DNA of 64,000 bases, from positions 62,001-126,000 of the forward strand of contig NZ_QXJI01000004.1 in the NCBI RefSeq assembly GCF_003586305.1, read 5' to 3'. The stretch is from Cognatilysobacter tabacisoli. GTDB lineage: Bacteria; Pseudomonadota; Gammaproteobacteria; Xanthomonadales; Xanthomonadaceae. Both the position numbers and the translations under genes were made by a program. The notes under the pieces were generated by a model. It worked only from the letters and a program-made list of their open reading frames with translations. It was not told where the DNA came from and ran no database searches. Shown here one piece after another: positions 45,024 to 52,861 of this stretch (its first letter is position 1; each line of letters opens with the position of its first letter).

Positions 45024-45046
45024 AAGGGTGGCCTCGAGCCACCCTT
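45024..45046 (+). terminator. Terminator after aceE
   Basis: A perfect 9-bp stem, AAGGGTGGC with GCCACCCTT, and a 5-nt loop, followed by TCC rather than a long T-run. It lies 30 bp after the aceE stop and directly before the leader of the accessory nuclease gene. It marks the junction between the conserved and accessory regions. Confidence 0.65.
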
Positions 45047-45064
45047 TCCGCATATGGAGGGTGC

Positions 45065-46027
45065 GTGAACGATCGTGTCCAGATTGCCGGAGTGTGCGAG
45101 CGCGATATCGATCTACTGTTGTTGGAGGAATTCCACGCTTCGCCCGGGTTTCGCAGTTGGTTCTTGGAGCGCGCATTGCAGGGGGCGGCCAGTTCGGCGA
45201 CCTATGTCGGAGCCAAGCGCTCAGTGACGCATTCCTCCGGCGAATCCGACCTGGAAGTCTCGTTCGTCGACGCCGAAGGCAGACGTATGCGGCTCATGGT
45301 CGAGAACAAGGTCGGAGCGGGCCTTCAGCCCGACCAAGCAGCTCGCTATCGCGTGCGGGGCGCAAGCTACGTGTCGTCTGGAAGTTGCGAGGTGTTCGCC
45401 ACGGTGATCGTGGCGCCGGGAAGATACTTTGGCGAAACGCAAGGCAGTAAGGGTTTCGATGCCCGCATTGCTTACGAAGATTTGCTCGACTGGTACATCA
45501 AAGCTGATGAGCTTGGTGAGCGCCGGAATTACAAGGTTTCCCTTCTTCGGTCGGCGATCGCCAAGGGCACGCTGGGATACCAGCCTGATCTAGATGACAT
45601 CACAAGTGACTTCTGGCACGACTACTGGAAGCTGGCGAGAAAGCATGCTCCCGAGCTCGAAATGCCGGAGCCCCGTAGTAAGCCAGCGGGTGCGGGATTC
45701 ATCTGGTTCCGTCCGCCATCACTGCCCAAGGGCATGTCCATCTGCCACAAAGTCAATCGTGGCTATGTAGACCTTCAGTTTCCGGCGATGGGCGAACGCC
45801 TCAATGAACTTCACGCGCGGTACGAAGCGCAACTTGAACCCGACATGCAGATCGTCAAGGCAACGAAGTCAGGCGCCATTCGCTTAATTGTTCCGGCGCT
45901 GGATTCCAGCAAAAAATTGGAAGGCCAGGTGCAATCTGTCTTGGTAGCTCTGGAGGAGGCGAGGCGAATCCTCGATTGGTTTCACCTCGCGCGAGTGCGA
46001 GCCGGCGAAACGCCACCTCGCGCCTGA
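45065..46027 (+). CDS. PD-(D/E)XK nuclease superfamily protein
   Basis: A 320-residue protein with a restriction-endonuclease-like core: Asp62 in SGESDLEVSF and the Glu80-x-Lys82 pair in MVENKVGAGLQPDQAARYR. This arrangement (ESDLEV...VENK..A...DQ..RY) is that of the PDDEXK_4-type nuclease families, many of which are in defence islands. Residues of about 170-320 have no recognised domain. It has a GTG start preceded by GGAGG (45056-45060) with a short 4-nt gap. Codon use and base composition are clearly more AT-rich than aceE, pointing to acquisition. It converges on the NACHT gene with 61 bp between the stops. The function could be defence or a solitary nuclease. Confidence 0.75.
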   Translation: MNDRVQIAGVCERDIDLLLLEEFHASPGFRSWFLERALQGAASSATYVGAKRSVTHSSGESDLEVSFVDAEGRRMRLMVENKVGAGLQPDQAARYRVRGASYVSSGSCEVFATVIVAPGRYFGETQGSKGFDARIAYEDLLDWYIKADELGERRNYKVSLLRSAIAKGTLGYQPDLDDITSDFWHDYWKLARKHAPELEMPEPRSKPAGAGFIWFRPPSLPKGMSICHKVNRGYVDLQFPAMGERLNELHARYEAQLEPDMQIVKATKSGAIRLIVPALDSSKKLEGQVQSVLVALEEARRILDWFHLARVRAGETPPRA

Positions 46028-46088
46028 ACTCGAGGGTGCATTGGCTACCAGCGCCAAGTTCTCGCGACTGCTGTCGGTACTCTAAGAA

Positions 46089-48125
46089 TTACCAACCCGC
46101 GCTAGATCCGAAGTGGCCGATCCGCACGGGACCCACTGTTGTCATCTCGCCATGCGTGTCCATGGGCTTTACCGGTCCAAATATCCCAAACCTTGCGAAA
46201 GTGCCTAACTCGTCAGGCGTTCGTGATACGCCCTCAATAAGAGTGAAGGACATCCTGTTTTGCTTGGCGTCGTAGACGACACCCACCGAGGGGTTATCCA
46301 ACAGCGGGGGCTCCTCCTGGGGCATCTCAGCCTCATCGAAAGGGAACTGCCTGAGATCTATCCGACTGTGAACGGACCAAGGAAGATCTTCAATAGAATC
46401 TTTGTGGCCAGCGTTTTCCGCCGAGAAGCAAAGTCCATTTAGTTCTGCAGGCTTTCCGTGCTTTCTTATCAGCGAGACGATATCGGCGGACGTGCCCTCG
46501 CACAAAACCCCATAACTGTTCACCCACACTGAGATATAAACCTTGGCGGGGCCGTCCTTCTCTGTCATTTCGGCGTGAATGCGCATACTTCTAATGCTTT
46601 TCATTTCCGTTCTAAAGGACCGTTCCACCATGCGTCTAATGAGAATAGACAGTGGCGTGGGCCGTGCGCCCCCAACTGAAACACCGACGCTATGCAAGGC
46701 CGCAGGCTCTTCGTTTCCTAGGTGGGTCTGATAGAGGCTGAAGTTTGTGAGGTAGCCAAGCCTCCTCTCGGGGGCATTCAGTGCTACATGAAAATTCACT
46801 TTGTCGAGTAGCGCATTCCGTTGGAGCGATTCGCATCCAAGGACCTCAAGTAGGAAATTCGCCATCTGATCGGTAATGTCCACGCTGGTGCCATCACCGA
46901 GGTCTTTCAGCTGGATAGCGACGAGGTACTCCAGAATGGAGCGGTGCGCAAACTTATAGTTTCCCTCTGATGTGCGATTGAGCAATGAGCGCGCCGTCAA
47001 TCTATCGTCGGTCACCGTTATTCCTAACGCATTCGCGAGCCTCGTTATTTCCTCAGGTTTTGCAAACTCGCCTCCTCTCGATGATTTGTTGAAGAACAGG
47101 TCTATCGCGAGGTGAGCTGAGAACAGCCTTAAGGTTGAGGGGTCGATCCAATCGCGTTCTCGCATAGCCCATGCTTCGATCATTGCCTCATATACATCTA
47201 TCGTGCGATCTAGCTTGATAGTCGTATCGAGCAGATCCGGCATGTGTGCGAGCAGCATTGGCCGCACACTGAGCGATGGCACGCGTTTAACCAATTCCCT
47301 CGCGCGTCGCCGCTGCTGCATGCCCAGGAGACCAGGGAAGCGCCTAACAAGGAACTGCTTTACTTGTGTTTCGTCGAATGGGGAGAGGTACAGCTTGCGA
47401 ACTGAGTAATGTTTCGAGCGTCGGGCCGGTGTCGGGCCAACTCTAGCCACCCCCGTGCTCTCCGGGATTTGATCGTCGCTCTCGAAAAACTGTGTCCTGC
47501 AGGTGATTACAACTCGACGAAACCCTTCGGTCAGGCCAAATATTTCACTGATACGGCTTGATACGCGTCCAATAGCCAATTGGTCTTCGTCCAAGGCGTC
47601 GAGGAAGAGGTTGGTAGTCTTCCGATCAGCAAGAGGTACGGCGCGGATCTGCTCATTCGCGGAGCGATTTGCCAGACTAATTAATCGTGTCCTCCATCTT
47701 GTGCGTCGGATTAAGCGATGTTCCCAAGCGAAGAAGTTGATAAGAAAGGTTGTCTTGCCCATCCCAGAGTCGGCAAAGAGAAAAAGGTGGCGGTCGTCCG
47801 ACTCTGCACTTTCGACAAACATTCGCACGCGGTCAAACAAGTCGTCCCTAGCATAGAGAAGCGCTTGCATGGGCTCAGCCTCGCGTGATGGATCCACATT
47901 TTGAAACTTGGGCCTAACGTAGTAGCGCAGCGCCTGACTTATTGTCGTCTGGTCAAAAAATCCGGACGAGTCGTGAATCCGCGCTATGAGGCTTCCGCGC
48001 TTCTCCCTTATGGTGGCTGCAAGCCTGCGGGGCAGGCCGACGGCGAGCCCTAGGGCCAGAAGCACCAATGCTACGAGCAGTTGGACTGCTACTTCTTCAA
48101 TAGTGCTGTGCAGGTAGTTGCTCAT
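46089..48125 (-). CDS. Membrane-anchored NACHT/STAND NTPase
   Basis: A 678-residue protein. One N-terminal membrane helix (about 11-32, EVAVQLLVALVLLALGLAVG) is followed by a basic stretch. The NACHT core has Walker A FADSGMGKTTF (Lys124), Walker B TNLFLDALDED (about 171-181) and sensor Arg VVITCRTQFF (Arg210). The winged-helix hallmark YKFAHRSILEYLVAIQL lies at about 390-406. The last 270 residues match nothing I know and are the likely sensor; no LRR, WD or TPR repeats are visible. Bacterial NACHT proteins are antiphage immune receptors. Here the N-terminal effector would be the membrane helix, implying membrane disruption on activation (inference). It starts 19 bp after the small membrane-protein gene. 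Codon use is AT-richer than the flanks. Confidence 0.85.
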   Translation of the reverse strand: MSNYLHSTIEEVAVQLLVALVLLALGLAVGLPRRLAATIREKRGSLIARIHDSSGFFDQTTISQALRYYVRPKFQNVDPSREAEPMQALLYARDDLFDRVRMFVESAESDDRHLFLFADSGMGKTTFLINFFAWEHRLIRRTRWRTRLISLANRSANEQIRAVPLADRKTTNLFLDALDEDQLAIGRVSSRISEIFGLTEGFRRVVITCRTQFFESDDQIPESTGVARVGPTPARRSKHYSVRKLYLSPFDETQVKQFLVRRFPGLLGMQQRRRARELVKRVPSLSVRPMLLAHMPDLLDTTIKLDRTIDVYEAMIEAWAMRERDWIDPSTLRLFSAHLAIDLFFNKSSRGGEFAKPEEITRLANALGITVTDDRLTARSLLNRTSEGNYKFAHRSILEYLVAIQLKDLGDGTSVDITDQMANFLLEVLGCESLQRNALLDKVNFHVALNAPERRLGYLTNFSLYQTHLGNEEPAALHSVGVSVGGARPTPLSILIRRMVERSFRTEMKSIRSMRIHAEMTEKDGPAKVYISVWVNSYGVLCEGTSADIVSLIRKHGKPAELNGLCFSAENAGHKDSIEDLPWSVHSRIDLRQFPFDEAEMPQEEPPLLDNPSVGVVYDAKQNRMSFTLIEGVSRTPDELGTFARFGIFGPVKPMDTHGEMTTVGPVRIGHFGSSAGW

Positions 48126-48144
48126 CGTCGGGTGGCAATTGAGG

Positions 48145-48456
48145 TCATTTTTGACCGTTAGCAGGTGAGTGGGGACTTGTCACGGCTCCGGGGTCGACCG
48201 GCGTGCGGACGTTACTGATTCTGGTAACCCAGGCGTCGCCTTCGCTAGCGGCCCTCTCGATCGCATCGTCTCGGGTCAAGCTGGCCGCCGCGAGAAGGCC
48301 TAGGAAAGCGCCAGCGCCGTACGCCCACTCGCGAACCACTCCGTGACCTAACTTCAAGGCCCTCCAGCCGGCCCCGGCGGTGGAGATACACATTCCCAGG
48401 TAGGTGATGAATATGCCGAGTGTGCTCAGATGAAGATTCGACGCGTGCCATGCCAC
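48145..48456 (-). CDS. Small two-helix membrane protein upstream of NACHT gene
   Basis: A 103-residue protein with two predicted membrane helices (about 12-30, LGIFITYLGMCISTAGAG; about 44-60, WAYGAGAFLGLLAAASL) and a polar C-terminal tail. It matches no family I recognise. It begins with GTG at 48456: an in-frame TAG five codons upstream limits the frame and no ATG is available before the first helix. The stop is 19 bp before the NACHT start, so both are probably on one mRNA. Its size and topology suit a partner or regulator of the membrane NACHT protein. Confidence 0.6.
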   Translation of the reverse strand: MAWHASNLHLSTLGIFITYLGMCISTAGAGWRALKLGHGVVREWAYGAGAFLGLLAAASLTRDDAIERAASEGDAWVTRISNVRTPVDPGAVTSPHSPANGQK

Positions 48457-48666
48457 TGCAGTCGCCAGCTAACGGTGGTGCTCTCCGGGTCGCATCTCAG
48501 TAGCGGCCTTAATGAGGTGGTAAGTAGGTCCCGAGAAAGGTTCGCGCGGCGAACTCTGGCCACGAGTCGTCTTGAAGGCGGCGCTCGTTCCAAAGCTCGC
48601 GAAAACCCCTCCATTGCTGACTAGTCCGCCCGTGCAGGCCAAGGTCCTCCGCGGAACCGATCGGAT

Positions 48667-49023
48667 CTATTCGCATCCAATCCCGTCGCCGTCGCGATCC
48701 AGGTGCGCGCCGTACCCCGGCTCGCCGCGCCGTACCGGGGCTGCACCGGCCGCGCGCGCATGTGAACAGTTGCGATATGCCCCGACAGCGGGCGCATCAC
48801 TGAGCGAGCGCAGCGCGTTGCCGGTAGATGAGAGCGACGCAGCCGGTGTGGCGGATGCCGCATAGCTGCTGCGCGCGGGCGCGCTGCCGCGATGGCAGTG
48901 GTAGTCCCCGCGCTTGCGGTCGTTATGGCAGCCCTCGGCGTTGAGTCCCCCGCCGTGAGCAGATGCGGTGCTGGCCCCCAAGGCCAGGGCGCCGAACACG
49001 GCGCCGCGAATGATGGACAGCAT
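48667..49023 (-). CDS. Exported Excalibur/YHYH-motif protein
   Basis: A 118-residue exported protein. A signal peptide (GAVFGALALGASTASA) is followed by HGGGLNAEGCHNDRKRGDYH, a YHYH-like Cys/His metal motif common next to nuclease-like domains. The C-terminal Excalibur domain carries YRNCSHARAAG and HLDRDGDGIGCE, with the DxDxDG calcium loop and paired Cys. Excalibur modules are found in surface proteins and secreted nucleases; alone it is probably a calcium-binding envelope protein. It sits between the two halves of the accessory region. Confidence 0.85.
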   Translation of the reverse strand: MLSIIRGAVFGALALGASTASAHGGGLNAEGCHNDRKRGDYHCHRGSAPARSSYAASATPAASLSSTGNALRSLSDAPAVGAYRNCSHARAAGAAPVRRGEPGYGAHLDRDGDGIGCE

Positions 49024-49223
49024 CGGACTCCCCTAAGCCCTTCGCGCGAATCGCGAAGCTAACACCATCCATTACGCCGGGCGTGACGGGAGTCGGTCCC
49101 CCAACCCCTAGGAAAATGTCTAAGTAGCCGCGCCAGCCGCTTGGCGGAGCACGGCCCTTGCATCGGAACGCCGCCCACTGGGACTGGTAGATACTCCCAG
49201 GTAGCTCATGGGGAGGGTCGGTC

Positions 49224-50504
49224 TTGAAGCGTTTCCGAATGGGGCACTTGTACCGGTACCCGCGGGCCAGCAACCCGCAGCTCGAGCTGATGGATGGTCT
49301 GCCGAACTTCCACTACGTCGTGTCGATGGACGGTCTTCCGTCGCTCCAACTGGAGCGCGGGATCAATGCGCCTGCCCCCACGCTGGCAGCCGATGGTGTT
49401 CGCGTCGCCGCGATTCTGCTGTCGAGCAACGAGAACAAGCTCGGGTCCGTCGAGAATCCGTGGCACGACACGATCGCACCTGACGAAGGATTCGCGCGCT
49501 ACTTCGGCGACAACAAGACGCCCGATGTCGATCCGGGCACGTCGCTGGGGAACCGCACCTTGTTGCGGCAGTTCGAGCTGCACACGTCGCCGGAACTCGC
49601 GAAGCGCCGACTGGCTGCGCCGATCCTCCTCTTCCGGTCCTCGAAGAAGGGCTACAAGGAGTTCGCTGGACTCGCTCTGATCACCGGGGCGCGCCGCGTG
49701 ACGCAGTACGCCGAGAAGAACGGCGGATTCTTCACAAACTACCTCTTCGACCTCGCTGTGCTTTCGCTCACTGAAGAAGACGAAAGCGTGGCGATGATGT
49801 GGATTCGCGACCGTCGCGACAAAAGCATTGCTTCCATCCACGCCAACGCCATGGCGCCGAAATCCTGGCTGGATTGGGTCAAGTACGGAAGCTCCGAGAT
49901 CGAGCGCCTCCGGCGTCGCGTGGCCCGATATCACATCCTGTCGAAGAAGGCTCAGGTCGCGCCGGTCGATTCGGACAAGCGCAAGGTGCTCGAGAAGATT
50001 TACTCCTTTTACGACGCGCGCAAGCACCGCTTCGAGGCACTCGCCAGTTTGGCGTGCGAGTCGATGGTGAAGGAGACGGGTACTGCCTATCACCGCGGGT
50101 GGCTGACGCGGGGCACCGGCGACGGCGGGCTCGACTTCGTGGGCCGGATCGACATCGGAGACGGTTTGTCACGCACCAAGCTGGTGGTGCTTGGGCAGGC
50201 TAAGTGTGAGCGCATCGACTCGGCCACGGGCGGGGTACACATCGCGCGGACGGTGGCGCGGCTCCGTCGCGGCTGGGTCGGCGCGTACGTCACTACCTCC
50301 TTCTTCTCTGAGGCCGTGCAACGCGAGGTGTACGAGGACCAGTACCCGGTGTTGCTCCTCAACGGCGCCGGCTTGGCCGATCAGGTGACCAAGCTGCAGC
50401 TCGCGTCGGGCTACTCGACGGTAGACACGCTGCTAGAGCATGTGGACTCCACCTACGAGGAGCAGGTCAGCGCCCGTAAGCCGGAAGAGGTGCTGTGGGC
50501 CTGA
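49224..50504 (+). CDS. AspBHI/Mrr-like modification-dependent restriction enzyme
   Basis: A 426-residue endonuclease. The N-terminal region (ENPWHDTIAPDEGFARYFGDNK at about 77-98, then LLFRSSKKGYKEFAGLALI) resembles the DNA-binding domain of AspBHI/MspJI-type enzymes, which read 5-methyl- or 5-hydroxymethylcytosine. The C-terminal catalytic domain is Mrr-like: GDGGLDFVGRID (Asp304) and LGQAKCER (Gln325-x-Lys327). Such Type IV/IIM enzymes cleave modified foreign DNA and need no methylase, and none is adjacent. TTG is chosen as the start because GGAGG (49212-49216) lies 7 nt upstream; the alternative ATG at 49239 has no such site. The AspBHI assignment rests on motif memory, while the Mrr-type nuclease core is clear. 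Confidence 0.8.
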   Translation: MKRFRMGHLYRYPRASNPQLELMDGLPNFHYVVSMDGLPSLQLERGINAPAPTLAADGVRVAAILLSSNENKLGSVENPWHDTIAPDEGFARYFGDNKTPDVDPGTSLGNRTLLRQFELHTSPELAKRRLAAPILLFRSSKKGYKEFAGLALITGARRVTQYAEKNGGFFTNYLFDLAVLSLTEEDESVAMMWIRDRRDKSIASIHANAMAPKSWLDWVKYGSSEIERLRRRVARYHILSKKAQVAPVDSDKRKVLEKIYSFYDARKHRFEALASLACESMVKETGTAYHRGWLTRGTGDGGLDFVGRIDIGDGLSRTKLVVLGQAKCERIDSATGGVHIARTVARLRRGWVGAYVTTSFFSEAVQREVYEDQYPVLLLNGAGLADQVTKLQLASGYSTVDTLLEHVDSTYEEQVSARKPEEVLWA

Positions 50505-50565
50505 AGCTGCCAACGCGTCGCCGTGCGGCCTAGGGGTGACTGCCGGATACAGGCACGCGACCGAC

Positions 50566-50817
50566 GAAGAGTCGCCGTCAACTGAAAACCAGCCGGCAGT
50601 GCCTGATCAGGACGGGCGGCCCACCGCCAGCCAGACGCCGCCGCCCAAACTTCAGGCGCCGACGCCTCCCAATCAGTCACCGGCCTCCACCAATCAGTCG
50701 CCGCCGCCCGAATTCCAGTCATCGCCGTCTGAAGTTCACTCACCGGTGCCCGGAAATTGCTCATCGGTGCCTGTAAATCACCCGCCGGCGCCCGGCGAAC
50801 ACTCATCGCCGGGCCCA
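50566..50817. repeat. Array of twelve degenerate 21-bp tandem repeats
   Basis: Twelve head-to-tail 21-bp units. The best conserved core is AATCAGTCACCGG and its variants, with a more variable GC-rich tail. The period is a multiple of three, so both strands stay open. On the plus strand the units read as Pro/Ser-rich heptads such as NQSPPPE and VHSPVPG. On the minus strand they read as heptads such as APMSNFR and APVSELQ, where substitutions are more conservative. A minus-strand frame of 117 codons from ATG 50806 to a stop at 50453 covers the array but lacks a ribosome site and lies just behind a terminator. Whether it is expressed is unknown. Confidence 0.75.
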
Positions 50818-50838
50818 ATCCCCCCGCCAGACGCAAAA

Positions 50839-50875
50839 ACGCCCGACGGATGGAACGGTCTCCATCCGCCGGGCG
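50839..50875 (-). terminator. Terminator hairpin, copy 1 of a 37-bp repeat
   Basis: A 15-bp stem, CGCCCGACGGATGGA with TCCATCCGCCGGGCG (one mismatch), and a 6-nt loop. On the minus strand it ends in TTTTTG, so it terminates the small lipoprotein gene that stops at 50935. The same 37 bp recur at 52805-52841. Confidence 0.8.
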
Positions 50876-50934
50876 CTGGGTTTAGAACGGTCGGCCGGCC
50901 CCAACGCGGGGTCGGCCGAGCCGGTCGGCCTGGG

Positions 50935-51174
50935 CTAGTACGCCCGCTTCATGCAGCCGACGTTCGCGCCGGCGTGCTCTTTCAAGTAGGCCTTGCGCGC
51001 TGCTTCACAGCTGCCCGAGGACGGGTGCTCGCTGACGACCTGGCAATTGGTGTTGCCGGGGCCACAGAGATTCAGTTCGTACACGACGGCCGGGGCCGGT
51101 GGCGGGGTCGCCACCGTGGCGCAGCCCGACAGGGCGACAGCAAGTACCGCGGCAGCGATGCGGAACGTGGACAT
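50935..51174 (-). CDS. Small exported lipoprotein
   Basis: A 79-residue precursor with a lipoprotein signal (FRIAAAVLAVALSGCATVAT; lipobox LSGC, Cys at about 18). The short mature part has four further Cys (CGPGNTNC, GSCEAARK, VGCMKR) that could form two disulfides. No family is recognised. It lies 23 bp after the larger exported protein gene on the same strand, so the two probably share a transcript. Confidence 0.75.
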   Translation of the reverse strand: MSTFRIAAAVLAVALSGCATVATPPPAPAVVYELNLCGPGNTNCQVVSEHPSSGSCEAARKAYLKEHAGANVGCMKRAY

Positions 51175-51197
51175 GGGCTTCTCCGATTCGAGGGTGA

Positions 51198-52601
51198 TCA
51201 CAGGCACATCTTCTTGCCCCAGACCTTCGCGCACTTCTTTCCGATGGTGACGCGCGGCATCACGTCGGCCACCAGATTGCCGGCGCGCTCGGCCGCCCGC
51301 GCGGCCTCGTTGCTGATGTTGTCCGCGGCGCGGTTGAGCTCGCGGTCGACGTCTTTCACCGCGCGGGCCATCGCCGCCGGGTCGGACGCGAGGCGGGCGG
51401 CCCGCCATGCGGTGTAGGCCGGGTTGCTCTTGCCCAGTGCAGCGGCGAGTTCCTCGTCGACGCGTTCGTAGGCCTGGGTCAGGGTGTTGTTCTTGCCAAA
51501 GCAGCCGTTGTCGCCTACGCCGTCGGTCAGGCACTTGTCCAGCTCATTGGCCAGCAGCGTGCCTCCGGTGCAGATCGCGAACGCCTTCGGGTTGCCTTGG
51601 GTGGCGATGGCGCAATTGATGGCCACGGACGACTCGGCATTCGGGTTGAGCCCGGCCAGCAGCTTGTCGCCGACGGCGCAGTAGCCCAGCGTCCAGTAGT
51701 CGGGCTGGCGCCCGGACTGCAGGTGGGTACGGGCGCAGCTGACGAGGTTCATCACGTTGGGGTCGACCTGGTCGCCGGCCAGACACAGCGGGTACTGGTC
51801 CCAACGCTCGCCGTACTGGGCGTAGCACTGGCGCACCTTCTCTAGATTGGCGCGTTCGTTGCCGCCCATGTTCTGTGCAAGCAGGCACAGCGTGGCTTCC
51901 TGCGGGGACGACGACGACTGCGAGCATTCCAGCGCTGCGCGCTCGCGCTGGCCGAGAGTGGATCCGAGAACGCAGCGATAGAACGCCGAGCTGTCGCCCG
52001 CGGCGCTGCTCAAGCAGGTGCTGGCTAGTGCCGGCGCGACGAGCAACGGCTGGCCGACGTACAGGCCCTCGTCGAACAGCTTGGCCGGCAACGTGCGCGG
52101 CGCGCCGAAAGTGCCTGGCGCGCCTACATTCTGCGGAGCGAATCCAAACGTGTAGGTCGCGTTGTTCGTCCAGGTAACGGGCTGCGGCATCGGAAACTGC
52201 GCCGCGAACATCGGATGGAAATTGCAGGTGCCGAACTGCCGGACACCGGCCTGCGAGATGCTGACGAAGGCGCCGTTGCGCGCGATCCAGAACTGCACGC
52301 CGTTAATGGCCGACTGCACCGCCAGCAGGTGGATGCCGGACGGGTCGGGCATCGCGTTGATGATTTCCGGCTGGCCGCCGGGGAACGGAGAGGGCGCGCC
52401 GAGGGCGGCGACCTTGTCCGAGTACTGGTTCGAGTAGAACCGCCGCACTTCCAGAAGGTCGTACGTGCGGTTGGCTACCCCGTCGTAGCACGCGCCCACG
52501 CGGGCGGTCTGCGTGCCGACCAGGAACGGCTGCGCGTGAGCGCCAGTGGTCACGGCGGCAAGCGCCAACATCCCGCAGAGCAGGCGAATCAGTTGTCTCA
52601 T
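51198..52601 (-). CDS. Exported Cys-rich protein of unknown function
   Basis: A 467-residue secreted or periplasmic protein. The signal peptide is clear (MRQLIRLLCGMLALAAVTTGAHA). The middle part (about 200-400) contains many spaced Cys in short helical units (CLSSAAGDSSAFYRC, CYAQYGERWDQYPLC), a pattern of Sel1-like or saposin-like disulfide helices. The C-terminus is a helical, Asn/Arg/Ala-rich segment ending KKCAKVWGKKMCL. The start at 52601 is chosen because an AAGGAA site lies about 7 nt before it; the ATG at 52607 would be only 1 nt from it. Function unknown. Confidence 0.75.
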   Translation of the reverse strand: MRQLIRLLCGMLALAAVTTGAHAQPFLVGTQTARVGACYDGVANRTYDLLEVRRFYSNQYSDKVAALGAPSPFPGGQPEIINAMPDPSGIHLLAVQSAINGVQFWIARNGAFVSISQAGVRQFGTCNFHPMFAAQFPMPQPVTWTNNATYTFGFAPQNVGAPGTFGAPRTLPAKLFDEGLYVGQPLLVAPALASTCLSSAAGDSSAFYRCVLGSTLGQRERAALECSQSSSSPQEATLCLLAQNMGGNERANLEKVRQCYAQYGERWDQYPLCLAGDQVDPNVMNLVSCARTHLQSGRQPDYWTLGYCAVGDKLLAGLNPNAESSVAINCAIATQGNPKAFAICTGGTLLANELDKCLTDGVGDNGCFGKNNTLTQAYERVDEELAAALGKSNPAYTAWRAARLASDPAAMARAVKDVDRELNRAADNISNEAARAAERAGNLVADVMPRVTIGKKCAKVWGKKMCL

Positions 52602-52804
52602 CGTCATTTCCTTGATTGAAGGATCAACCCGCGCGCACGTCTGCCCCGCTCGGAAGCGGTGTCCCAGGCTCAATTGCAGCGTCGGTACCGGCAGGCTCCC
52701 CAGCCCCGGCTTTGTGATCTTAATCGCAGAACGGGTGCCCGTTCAGGTCCGGCCGACATCGGAGTTGTTGCCGCGTCACGCGGCCGCAGGCTCCAGAAAT
52801 GCAG

Positions 52805-52841
52805 ACGCCCGACGGATGGAACGGTCTCCATCCGCCGGGCG
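52805..52841 (-). terminator. Terminator hairpin, copy 2 of a 37-bp repeat
   Basis: Identical over 37 bp to 50839-50875, including stem and loop, with one extra flanking A-T pair. It lies 20 bp after the stop of the 52862-53341 gene on the minus strand. The T-run is weak here (CATTT), unlike copy 1. Confidence 0.7.
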
Positions 52842-52861
52842 TTGACTGGTACGGAACAGCG

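Noticed and set aside
45000-50600. Integrated phage or transposon carrying the defence genes
   Set aside because: No integrase, transposase, attachment repeats or tRNA target are visible; acquisition is suggested only by composition.
50566-50817. CRISPR array
   Set aside because: The 21-bp units are contiguous and degenerate without spacers, and no cas gene is present.
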